Assembly (NCBI GenBank): GCA_934646835.1
Contig: CAKUES010000014.1
Location: 1 to 48,237, forward strand
DNA length: 48,237 nucleotides
From: an uncultured Coriobacteriales bacterium
Lineage (GTDB): Bacteria; Actinomycetota; Coriobacteriia; Coriobacteriales; QAMH01
Reading direction: 5' to 3'
Shown: piece after piece, positions 29,867 to 37,514 of the stretch
Layout of the letters: every line of letters starts with the position of its first letter
Numbering within the stretch: position 1 is the first letter of the stretch
Program-made: the position numbers and the translations under genes
The notes under the pieces: model-generated
The model's database searches: none
What the model was told of the DNA's origin: nothing
The model's input: the letters and a program-made list of their open reading frames with translations, nothing else

Positions 29867-31063
29867 ATGAACACAGAGAGAAAATATGCGAATTGGGCGC
29901 TAATCGCTGTGGCGATGTTGCTGTTTGGCACGGCAATCGCAACCGTCCAGTTCAAGGTCCCCGTCGTCATGGGCGACATTATGACCAACATGAACATGGA
30001 CCCCGGCTCTGCCTCGTGGCTCATGTCCATCTTCACCTTCGTGGGCATCATCTTGGCTTTGCCCACAGGTGCGCTTGCTAAGAAGTTCGGTCCCAAGACC
30101 ATGCTTCTCGCCGCGGCTGTCGTCGTGGCCATCGGCTCCCTCGTCGGCGCTTTTGCCGGCAACGGCACGGTTCTGATCGTCTCCCGTGGTATCGAGGGCG
30201 TCGCGTTTATCTTTGTCACCATCTGCGGTCCGCTGGCCGTCCAGAAGTACGTCGCACCCGAGAAGATCGGCTCCGCAACCGGTATCTGGGCCTTGTGGGT
30301 CTGCCTCGGCTCCGTCGTCGGTGGTGTTTTGACCCCGACCCTGTACGGCGCCACCGGTTTTGTGGGCGTTTGGGTTATCTACGCCGCACTGTGCGTCATC
30401 TTTGCCGTCATCGTCGCCGTTATCGTCAAGTTCCCCGGCGGCGAGGTTCAGGAAGCTCCCGCGGCTGAGGCCGAGGCCGCAGCAGAGGAGAAGGTCAGCT
30501 ACGGCGAGCTCTTCAAGCCGAACACCCTTCTGTTCTACGTCGCCTTCCTGGTCTTCAACATGACTCTGATGGCAGTTCTGGGCTTCTCACCCACGTTCAT
30601 GCAGCAGCAGGGCGTCGACCCCACGCTGTCTGGCTTCATCAGCACCCTGCCCATGCTGCTCGCCGTTATCTCTTCCCCGCTCTTTGGCTCCCTGTCTGAC
30701 AAGATGGGCCGCTGCAAGCCCCTGTACCTGATCGCTCTGGTCGTCATGGGTCCCTGCAGCTTCCTGTTGCTCACCCAGACCGGTCCTCTGATGTGGGTTG
30801 GCGCCATCGTCATGGGCCTCGTCGGCCTCGGTGGCCCGGTTATGTGCCTGACCTCGTACATCAACGTCCTTGGTCGCCCCGAGCTCATGTCCATCGGTAT
30901 GGGCATGCTGATGCTGGTCCAGAGCCTTGGTCAGTTCCTGGGCACCTGGCTGGTCCCCATGCTCCTCGGCCCTGCAATGACCGAGTGGATGTTTGCCGGC
31001 GGCGTGATGTGCGTCATCGGTCTCGTCGGCACCGCAGCTCTCGCATGCTGCAAGTTCAAGTAA
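29867..31063 (+). CDS. MFS transporter of the molybdoenzyme cluster
   Basis: 398-aa major facilitator with 12 predicted helices. Helix 1 starts ANWALIAVAMLLFGTAIATV; the helix 2-3 loop motif is GALAKKFGPKTML, the helix 8-9 counterpart GSLSDKMGRCKPLYL. The central loop is acidic and Ala-rich (EAPAAEAEAAAEEK). ATG 29867 has AAGGAGG 7 nt before it. Last gene of the cluster, followed by a terminator. Because the molybdoenzyme is cytoplasmic, an importer for its substrate (or exporter of the product) is needed, and MFS genes accompany the soluble catechol dehydroxylases of gut Coriobacteriia (literature knowledge). Confidence 0.9.
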   Translation: MNTERKYANWALIAVAMLLFGTAIATVQFKVPVVMGDIMTNMNMDPGSASWLMSIFTFVGIILALPTGALAKKFGPKTMLLAAAVVVAIGSLVGAFAGNGTVLIVSRGIEGVAFIFVTICGPLAVQKYVAPEKIGSATGIWALWVCLGSVVGGVLTPTLYGATGFVGVWVIYAALCVIFAVIVAVIVKFPGGEVQEAPAAEAEAAAEEKVSYGELFKPNTLLFYVAFLVFNMTLMAVLGFSPTFMQQQGVDPTLSGFISTLPMLLAVISSPLFGSLSDKMGRCKPLYLIALVVMGPCSFLLLTQTGPLMWVGAIVMGLVGLGGPVMCLTSYINVLGRPELMSIGMGMLMLVQSLGQFLGTWLVPMLLGPAMTEWMFAGGVMCVIGLVGTAALACCKFK

Positions 31064-31091
31064 GCGGGCGGGTAGTACGCATAGCCTAGCT

Positions 31092-31127
31092 TGAGGGGCT
31101 CCGATCCTCGTGGATCGGGGCCCTTTC
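31092..31127 (+). terminator. Terminator of the molybdoenzyme cluster
   Basis: AGGGGCTCCGATC pairs with GATCGGGGCCCTT around CTCGTG, followed by TTCTC. About 30 nt past the MFS stop codon. Confidence 0.8.
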
Positions 31128-31154
31128 TCGTGTGTCACGTTCAATGCACGAAGT

Positions 31155-31308
31155 TTGTCAGAAAACGGGGCGAAGTGAGTAACCAAATGCTGGTTTTGCA
31201 AAGTAAAGGGGTATTGGCGATTACAAAACCGCAGGTCAGAACGTCCCGGTGTTCGCGTCTACTCAGCTCTACGTATAGAGGTTGCTCACTTCGGCCTGTT
31301 TTCTGACA
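31155..31308. repeat. Long-stem element, family E (copy E6)
   Basis: Arms 31155-31184 and 31280-31308, complementary with a few G:U or mismatched positions (left arm TTGTCAGAAAACGGGGCGAA). The loop motif ACAAAACCGCAGGTCAGAACG is the reverse complement of the E1/E4 loop motif, so this copy carries its loop in the opposite orientation. Confidence 0.8.
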
Positions 31309-31399
31309 TGATGCTTGTGTTGAAGGATAGCGACGTGGCAATTGCATCGCTGCAGTGCGTGGTTGGCTTGCGCGGAAGCGCCATCGAGCCGCAAGCTGG

Positions 31400-31426
31400 G
31401 CGTAGGCGCCAGACGAAGTCGGCGCC
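31400..31426 (+). repeat. Dispersed palindrome, core type A (copy A6)
   Basis: GCGTAGG edge plus standard A core, followed by CAACGTTGCAATGG. Confidence 0.85.
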
Positions 31427-31479
31427 AACGTTGCAATGGTCGGGCTGGTCTTGCGATAGCATCATCGAATCGCAGCCCC

Positions 31480-31568
31480 CCCCGTAGGGGAGGGACAAAC
31501 ACAGGCAACGACATTGAAAGTTTTCTGCGTCGCAGCCCCCCGTAGGGGAGGGACCGGAGTCCCTCCCC
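31480..31568 (+). repeat. Two B-type palindromes, the first truncated (copies B7a, B7b)
   Basis: CCCGTAGGGGAGGGACAAAC at 31481 keeps only the left half of the core; 31540-31568 has a full core with GACCGGAGTC in the centre. The remainder of 31569-31837 upstream of the LRR gene shows an AT-rich stretch and a short direct repeat AACGCTCGG (31722, 31753) but no supported gene. Confidence 0.75.
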
Positions 31569-31837
31569 ATATCCCTCGCGTTTGCTCGCTATTGCAACTC
31601 ACGGGTGCTTGCTGCCTGCACCCGCTCGCAATGTGTCATTTTCCTCACATCTGTCACACGTCGCTCTCATCTAAAATCCATGGTCAGCGGCATATTTGTT
31701 TACCCGAATCAAAGAAAACCCAACGCTCGGCTGCTAAAATAGAGGCATCCTAACGCTCGGAGGAGGAACACGGTTTCTCGAGGAGGTTGGGCTTGTCTTC
31801 CTCCCTCTTGGCTTCGATGACGAAAGAGAGGTGCACG

Positions 31838-34186
31838 ATGAATCTTTCACGTACGGTCGATCACAAAGGCTCCAAGGTTCTCAAAGTCGCGCTGTCCACG
31901 GCAATAGCGGTGGCGTTTACGCCGGTGGCTGCTGTGTCCGCGTTCGCCGCGCAATCCGTCGGTTCCGCTGACGCCGGTGTGTCCGCGCTGGGCGTCAACA
32001 AGGACGGCACTATCTCCTACGATGGCGAGCTCAAAGAAGACGCCGCCAAGCCTGCCAAGGTCACCCTCTGGGGTGCGGACAAGTACGAGCTCTTGAGGTT
32101 CGTGCCGGGCACCTCGGGCACCTACTGCTTCTCCTCTGCCGGCACAAAGGCCGATGTTGCGGCCGAGTTGTACGACACCGTGTCCAGTGGCTCCGGTGTT
32201 GCGCTCGGCACTAAGCTTACCCAGGGCGACAACGAGGATGGCATCAACTTCAAGGCGTACGCGACTCTCACCGCCGGCACCACCTACGTGCTGCGCGTGG
32301 GCATCTCGCCGTCGGCCAAGTCCGGCCAGACCCGCGGTAGTGCGGATGTCTCCGTCGCCAAGGCCGCGGCCGATAACCTCGGCAGCTATGTGGTCGAGTT
32401 GCCCGCGGGTGCCCACTACTACAGTGACGAGGGCCTCACCGCCGCATCTCCCAAGCTCGACGTGGTCGTAAAGTCCTCCATTGACGGTAGTGTTCTCTCG
32501 TCGGAGAACTATGACAAGGCACTCTTCAAGTCCGCGGCCGGCACGCTCAAGGCGGTCTCCAAGATCACGGAGGCGGGGAGCTACGCCCTCAAGGTGACGG
32601 CAAAGAAGGGCAATATCGCCCAGGTCACGGGCGAGACTGTGGGCTACTTCGATGTCTTGGACGCAGCTGATATCGCCAACTACGATTTCAAGTACAACAG
32701 CACGCTGATGTTCACCAGCGGCCAAATCGCGAGCATTACGGCGATTGCTCCTGTCGGCTGCCGCTATGGCAGCGTCGATCCTGTGTTCACGGAGGCAAAC
32801 CTCAAGGTCGTGGGCTGGTACAAGGTGGCGAGCAACGGCAAGGTTGGCTCCGCGCTGCGCGACGCGCCGCATGCTGCGGGCAGCTATGCCTTGAGGCTGT
32901 CGCCGGTCAACGCGGTTGGCAAGACCGGATTCGACACCAAGAGCGCGGTCGACCTCAAGTTCTCAATCGTCACCGACAGTGTGGCGGCGCCGATTGCGAA
33001 CACCGGCCTGGTCTACACCGGCAAGGCTCAGGTGGGCGTGCCCGAGGGCAGCGGCTACAAGCTGAGCGGCATTTCGTCGGCGACTGACGCGGGCGACTAC
33101 AAGTGCACGGCGACTCCGGTCACGGGCTATTCGTGGACCGATGGTACTACCGAGCCCAAGACGCTGACCTGGTCTATCGCCAAGGCGAAGACTGCGGTGC
33201 CTCAGCCGGTGAGCGGTTTGACCTACAACGGCAAGCTGCAGACCGGTGTTGCAAAGGGCGATGCATATAAGCTGAGCGGTACGAGCGCGGCGATTGAGCC
33301 GGGCGAGTACAGCTGCACCGCGACGCCCACGTCCAATTACCTGTGGGAAGACGGTGCGTCTGGTGCGGTGACGGTGAAGTGGAGCATCGCGAAGGGCAAT
33401 CCCAACATCGTCGCGACGCCGGCCAGCGTCATCGTCGACGCGGGTGGCAAGGCGACCGTCGACCTCAAGCAGGCAGGGCTGTCCGCGTACAGCGTGGCAA
33501 GCTCCGACAGCAGCGTTGTGACTGCGAGCGTGTTGGGCTCCAAGGTGACGATCTCTGCGGTGAAGTCCGGCTCGGCGAAGGTGACCGTGTCCACGGCGGC
33601 GACCAGTCGCTTCGATGCCGGCAGTGCTGTCGTTACCGTGAGCGTGCCTTTGGCGGCGGGTGTGACCGAGGGCGTGCCCGGCGCGACGAGCAGCGGCGTG
33701 GTCAACAAGTACAAGATCACGACGAAGGCCAGCGCGACCGATTCCAAGGTCGTGCCTGCGGTTGCGTTTGTGGGGACTACTGCCAAGAGCGGCAAGTTTA
33801 GCGTGCCGGCGAGCGTGATGCTGAGTGACGGCATCAGCTACAAGGTGACCTCGATCGGCGCGAAGGCACTCAAGGGCAAGAAGTTCTCCAGCATCACGAT
33901 CTCCAAGAATGCGACCAAAATCGGCAAGGAGGCCTTTGCTGGCTGCAAGAAGCTCAAGGCGATCACGATTCCCGCGAAGGTCAAGAAAATCGATGCCGGC
34001 GCGCTCAAGGGTGCGGGCGCGAAGATTGCGACTGTCAAGACCGCCAAGCTGAACAAGGCGAGCATCAAGGGTCTGGTCAAGGGCTCCAAGCTGACGACCA
34101 TCAAGTGCTCCGGCGTGAACAAGAAGGTCAAGGCCAAGTACACGACCTGGGCCAAGGCCTACAAGCCGAACATCAAGGTGAAGTAG
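31838..34186 (+). CDS. Secreted multi-domain surface protein with LRR C-terminus
   Basis: 782 aa. Signal peptide KVLKVALSTAIAVAFTPVAA, cleaved near AFAAQS. Then a long Ser/Gly/Thr-rich ectodomain with a carbohydrate-binding-like first part (GTSGTYCFSSAGTKADVAAE), two about 75-residue repeats (VYTGKAQVGVPEGSGYKLSG and TYNGKLQTGVAKGDAYKLSG, each ending in WSIAK), a Big_2-like domain (IVATPASVIVDAGGKATVDL), a few LRR_5 repeats (ISKNATKIGKEAFAGCKKLK) and the basic C-terminal module (KKVKAKYTTWAKAYKPNIKVK minus its last residue). Start ATG 31838 has GAGAGG before it. Uniformly high GC, unlike the mosaic LRR genes. Adhesion or host interaction is likely for BspA-type proteins; no sortase motif is seen. 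Confidence 0.85.
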   Translation: MNLSRTVDHKGSKVLKVALSTAIAVAFTPVAAVSAFAAQSVGSADAGVSALGVNKDGTISYDGELKEDAAKPAKVTLWGADKYELLRFVPGTSGTYCFSSAGTKADVAAELYDTVSSGSGVALGTKLTQGDNEDGINFKAYATLTAGTTYVLRVGISPSAKSGQTRGSADVSVAKAAADNLGSYVVELPAGAHYYSDEGLTAASPKLDVVVKSSIDGSVLSSENYDKALFKSAAGTLKAVSKITEAGSYALKVTAKKGNIAQVTGETVGYFDVLDAADIANYDFKYNSTLMFTSGQIASITAIAPVGCRYGSVDPVFTEANLKVVGWYKVASNGKVGSALRDAPHAAGSYALRLSPVNAVGKTGFDTKSAVDLKFSIVTDSVAAPIANTGLVYTGKAQVGVPEGSGYKLSGISSATDAGDYKCTATPVTGYSWTDGTTEPKTLTWSIAKAKTAVPQPVSGLTYNGKLQTGVAKGDAYKLSGTSAAIEPGEYSCTATPTSNYLWEDGASGAVTVKWSIAKGNPNIVATPASVIVDAGGKATVDLKQAGLSAYSVASSDSSVVTASVLGSKVTISAVKSGSAKVTVSTAATSRFDAGSAVVTVSVPLAAGVTEGVPGATSSGVVNKYKITTKASATDSKVVPAVAFVGTTAKSGKFSVPASVMLSDGISYKVTSIGAKALKGKKFSSITISKNATKIGKEAFAGCKKLKAITIPAKVKKIDAGALKGAGAKIATVKTAKLNKASIKGLVKGSKLTTIKCSGVNKKVKAKYTTWAKAYKPNIKVK

Positions 34187-34223
34187 GTCGGCGTCGAGCT
34201 GGTGCGCCGGCGAGCCGCAACCC

Positions 34224-34252
34224 CACGTAGGCGCCAGACGAAGTCGGCGCCA
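34224..34252 (+). repeat. Dispersed palindrome, core type A (copy A7)
   Basis: CACGTAGG edge and A core, 38 nt past the stop codon of the LRR gene; followed directly by leader GCGTCAGCACCCGCGAGCC and copy B8. Confidence 0.85.
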
Positions 34253-34305
34253 CCGCTGCAAGAGCCAGCGGGCCGTCGCGTCAGCACCCGCGAGCCACAG
34301 GCCCC

Positions 34306-34334
34306 ACGTAGGGGAGGGACCCTGTCCCTCCCCA
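34306..34334 (+). repeat. Dispersed palindrome, core type B (copy B8)
   Basis: CACGTAGG edge and standard B core. Copies A7 and B8 sit side by side with the same edge and leader but different cores, the clearest display of core exchange. Confidence 0.85.
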
Positions 34335-34391
34335 TACCCCTCACAGGTCAACGGCTGTGGCAAGCTCCCTATCCCCACCTCGCGAATCTCG

Positions 34392-34988
34392 ATGCATCTA
34401 ACTTGCTGCCTCCATACATTGCGCAGTCAGAAAACTCGCCCGCAATCATGTCAAATCATTAACAATAACGTTAACCTTGAGCAAAAGAAGGTCGTCCCAC
34501 TCGTCGTGGCGAAGACGCTCTATCAGCTCCAGAAGGCGCGCGGGCAAAACGAGCGTGGGAGTAGCGCCCATCTGGTCGTCGATGAGGCTCACAACATCCT
34601 GTCGTACTCGTCGCAGCGCGAGAGCGAGAACTGGCGCGACTACCGACTTGAGACGTTCGAGGAAATCGTCAAGGAGGGGCGCAAGTTCGGCATGTACCTC
34701 ATCGTGTGCAGCCAGCGGCCGGCCGACATATCGCCCACGATTCTCTCGCAGATGCACAACTACTTCATCCATTGGCTCGTGAACGACGAGGACCTGAGGG
34801 CGATTAGCAAGGCTGTCTCGTTCATCGATGGCGCGAATGCGAGCATGATTCCCGTACTTCCGCAGGGGTGTTGCATAGTGAGTGGCACGACGACGTACCC
34901 GGTGCGCATACAGGTCGACCCGCTTGAGCTTGAGAAGCAGCCCATGAGTTTCGACAGGGACCTTGCGAAGGCTTGGGGCGTCGAATGA
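34392..34988 (+). pseudogene. HerA/DUF87-type ATPase, C-terminal fragment
   Basis: About 180 residues homologous to the C-terminal part of HerA-like hexameric translocases: KKVVPLVVAKTLYQLQKARG, Walker B LVVDEAHNIL, sensor region YLIVCSQRPADISPTILSQM and IHWLVNDEDLRAISKAVSFI. The N-terminal domain and Walker A are missing; recognisable homology begins near 34450. The upstream boundary falls in AT-rich sequence with no insertion-sequence end, so a deletion is likely. Its stop overlaps a possible start (ATGA at 34985) of the next gene, so the three genes 34392-36476 were one operon. HerA proteins of this kind belong to phage-defence modules or to DNA-end processing with NurA. Confidence 0.75.
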
Positions 34989-35002
34989 GCGAAGGAGCCG
35001 AG

Positions 35003-35743
35003 ATGAATGATGAGGGTTTCGCCGAGGCGATTGCCGGGTTGGTGGAGAGGCATCCTGTGCTCTACTATCGGATGGAGCTGGAGGATTCGCATATTCCGTG
35101 CCATATTGTGGAGAGGGGTTTCTTCGGCGATACATTCCTCGATGTCTTCCGGCAATACAACAATGCGCTTTTCAATTCCGTTAGGCTGATGATTCGCTAC
35201 GAGAAGTCTTTGAAGGCATGGTGGGAGATCGTCGCGGAAGTCGACGACAAAGTTCTGAGGGACACGCTGGTCATGGATTATGTCCATCCGGTGTTCATGG
35301 CGGCGTGCGATCTACCTAACGTGTTCAAAGATCAGCTTGTTCGCGGGTGCGTCAAGCTCGCGACGGTCGCAAAGGGCGATTATTCGTACCTTAGCGATGG
35401 CAGGCGGGATTGGTTCGGCGCGATGTCGAAGGTGTGCGGAGGCGCGACGCTCGGGAGGAGGCTATGCGACGTCGTTGACGACGACCTGTACAAAGGCGCC
35501 GATGCAATGCATTTCCGGGATTTGCACGGCTCTGGCATGCATGACTTGTCGCAGAGTCTGGTGAGCGGGCTTGAGCAAACAGTTTCGGCGGCCAATTGCA
35601 TCACTATGCAGACTTATGTTAAACCCTTCGACCTTGGCAAGGAGCTTGAGGTTCTGGACAGGCAGAGGCGCCGGATTCAGAAAGCGTACCTGTTGTTCGG
35701 AAAGTACGGCGATGCCTTGCACGAAGGACGGTTCGGCAATTAG
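35003..35743 (+). CDS. Unknown helical protein of the HerA-fragment operon
   Basis: 246 aa, soluble, no family recognised. Begins MNDEGFAEAIAGLVERHPVL; AAGGAG lies 7 nt before ATG 35003 (an earlier ATG at 34985 overlaps the HerA stop but lacks a site). Predicted mostly helical, with ALFNSVRLMIRYEKSLKAWW, and a His-containing FRDLHGSGMHDLSQSLVSG near the middle that could be functional. Close spacing to HerA and to the next gene (28 nt) implies a joint function. Confidence 0.7.
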   Translation: MNDEGFAEAIAGLVERHPVLYYRMELEDSHIPCHIVERGFFGDTFLDVFRQYNNALFNSVRLMIRYEKSLKAWWEIVAEVDDKVLRDTLVMDYVHPVFMAACDLPNVFKDQLVRGCVKLATVAKGDYSYLSDGRRDWFGAMSKVCGGATLGRRLCDVVDDDLYKGADAMHFRDLHGSGMHDLSQSLVSGLEQTVSAANCITMQTYVKPFDLGKELEVLDRQRRRIQKAYLLFGKYGDALHEGRFGN

Positions 35744-35771
35744 GGTGAGTGGTTGCTGCAGGAGGTAGAAG

Positions 35772-36476
35772 ATGGATAACGCTGGCTCGGGCAAGATGGG
35801 AGCATACCGTCGCTCTTATTGGGACTACTTTCTGGCGCTTGAGGGGCGCTTCCTTCAGACCGAGCGCTTTTGCGCGTTCTCAGAGCGCAACGCAGATGCC
35901 TATTCCATAGAGTACTTGACGCTTTACCTGGCGGCTTGCGGTGAAATCGATACCTTGGGCAAGGAAATTGCCCGATGCTTCTACCCGGACGTGGATCTCG
36001 GTCAGTGTGGCATCAACAAATGGGGCTATTACCTGTGCGAGGCTTTCCCCAAGCTCGGCGATGAGTCCGTCGGGTTTGCGGGCCAGTTCAAGTTCAAACC
36101 CTTCGACGGTTGGCGGCAGACCATGGTCGAGGGCAAGAAGGGCCAGCCCGTCTACAGGCGCGCAGACGATTCCAAGGTCTTGGTTTGGTGGACGGACTAC
36201 AACAGCGTGAAGCATAACAGGGCGGTTGTCGATGAGGCCAAGGGAATCAGCAACTACGAGAAGGCGAACCAAGGGAATCTTCTTCATGCCCTTGGCGCAC
36301 TGTTCTTGATGAACCGTTTGCTGATGAAGCATATAGATGAGGACGGATATGCCTCGGCAAAACGCTCCGCGCTGTTCAAACTGTGCGGTTCGATCGACGA
36401 GGCACGATCTTTTCTGTACTACGACAGCCATGGGCACCCGTGCATGCATGTTGAAGAGCCGCCCGACCCCCTGTAG
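35772..36476 (+). CDS. Unknown protein with a HEPN-like motif
   Basis: 234 aa. AGGAGG lies 6 nt before ATG 35772. The stretch VWWTDYNSVKHNRAVVDEA has the N-x-x-K-H-x-R pattern seen in HEPN-type RNases and Apea-like proteins of abortive-infection systems, followed by helical ANQGNLLHALGALFLMNRLL. This family call is by motif only. The stop codon lies in the loop of the terminator hairpin. Last intact gene of the HerA-associated unit. Confidence 0.65.
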   Translation: MDNAGSGKMGAYRRSYWDYFLALEGRFLQTERFCAFSERNADAYSIEYLTLYLAACGEIDTLGKEIARCFYPDVDLGQCGINKWGYYLCEAFPKLGDESVGFAGQFKFKPFDGWRQTMVEGKKGQPVYRRADDSKVLVWWTDYNSVKHNRAVVDEAKGISNYEKANQGNLLHALGALFLMNRLLMKHIDEDGYASAKRSALFKLCGSIDEARSFLYYDSHGHPCMHVEEPPDPL

Positions 36477-36493
36477 GGGGTCTTACGCGGCTT
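36458..36493 (+). terminator. Terminator overlapping the stop codon
   Basis: Inner stem GACCCCC/GGGGGTC around TGTA, outer stem AGCCGC/GCGGCT. The TAG stop codon of the preceding gene spans the inner loop, so a terminating ribosome would cover the hairpin. Confidence 0.55.
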
Positions 36494-36620
36494 CATAAAA
36501 CGCTTCGCAAACTTCCCGCCGCTCGCCTAGTTTTCAGTACGAATTGCTGCATCATCCCCGCCTGAGTTGTATCCGTCTAACCTCTCCCCACACATAGGCC
36601 CTTAAGGAAAGGATGCAGCC

Positions 36621-37162
36621 ATGCTGACGACGCGCGAGCTTCTTACCGAGACCATGGAGCGCTTGTTCAACCCTATGACGCCAAGCTGTCTTATAACGGT
36701 AAGGGCTGGATGACGGTGCCCGTGGAGGTTGGGCACAATGAGATCGGCGATGCCGAAAATCCTGACATGTTCTGCCCGAGAGAGATGGCGGATTTGTTCG
36801 TTAAGTTAGGCTTTCCAGAGCCGGGACCGATTCCCTTGATGAGATTGGAGCACCAGATTGCCCAAAAGCTTCATGCTGTTTCCGCGCCTGGTTCCGAGCG
36901 TGCCCATGACCTGGTTGACCTCCAAATCATCGTCAACAATAGCAACCTTGACTACTCCTTGTTGAAGGCGACATGCGTGAAGCTATTCGAGTATCGTCAG
37001 GCGCAGGCCTGGCCTCCTGCTGTCGTCGCTGGTGCTGGTTGGGCGAGTCTCTACGATGCGGCAAAGGTTGGCGTGTCGGTTTGCGGCGGCGTTGACGAGG
37101 CGGTGGATTGGGTTAACGGCTTAATTGAGAATATCGACCTTGCGGCGGGAGATCAGGGTTAA
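36621..37162 (+). pseudogene. AbiEii/AbiGii-type nucleotidyltransferase toxin, internally deleted
   Basis: A start MLTTRELLTETMERLF follows a good ribosome site, but after about 18 codons the frame leaves the homologous sequence; the frame +1 continues YDAKLSYNGKGWMTVPVEVG and then the well-preserved C-terminal half MRLEHQIAQKLHAVSAPGSE, RAHDLVDLQIIV. The nucleotide-binding GGT..D region of AbiEii is missing, so the toxin activity should be lost. An AbiEi antitoxin gene is not seen next to it. The intact reading from 36710 would give 150 aa and could be translated, but probably without function. Confidence 0.75.
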
Positions 37163-37179
37163 GTCAAGAGCTTTCTCTC

Positions 37180-37216
37180 GAGGTCCCGTGTCCATTGCGG
37201 ATGCGGGGCCTTGTTG
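37180..37216 (+). terminator. Hairpin after the AbiEii remnant
   Basis: GGTCCCG pairs with CGGGGCC, followed by TTGTTGTT. The D-family arm starts 10 nt further on, as at copy D2. Confidence 0.55.
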
Positions 37217-37225
37217 TTGTCTGCC

Positions 37226-37260
37226 GTGACACACAATGTGCCAGTGACAAAGTGTGTCAT
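37226..37260. repeat. Single-arm family D palindrome (copy D3)
   Basis: GTGACACAC and GTGTGTCAT around ATGTGCCAGTGACAA. Only one of the two arms found in D1 and D2. The TTGTTGTCTG stretch in front is the same as at D2. Confidence 0.85.
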
Positions 37261-37290
37261 GCAGGGCCACGCCGGCCCGTTGCGACCTAT

Positions 37291-37319
37291 TGGCGCCGAC
37301 TTCGTCAGGCGCCTACGTG
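37291..37319 (-). repeat. Dispersed palindrome, core type A (copy A8)
   Basis: Minus strand CACGTAGGCGCC and A core with one base change. Part of the repeat-filled gap 37163-37514. Confidence 0.8.
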
Positions 37320-37423
37320 GGCTTTGGGACCCGACGATGCCCGTTAGATGTGGATATATAGGTGAAATACCGCTGCAAGTACCGGCGGGCCATCGCGTCA
37401 GCATCAGCGAGCTTGCAGGCCCC

Positions 37424-37452
37424 GCGTAGGGGAGGGACCCTGTCCCTCCCCA
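37424..37452 (+). repeat. Dispersed palindrome, core type B (copy B9)
   Basis: GCGTAGG edge and standard B core, preceded by a leader GCGTCAGCATCAGCGAGC. It lies about 63 nt past the stop codon of the membrane-protein gene on the other strand. Confidence 0.85.
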
Positions 37453-37514
37453 TGTCCCTTGCAGGTCATTAGACGCAGCAAGGCTTGATGCCCCGCTGCC
37501 TACTGGAACGCACC

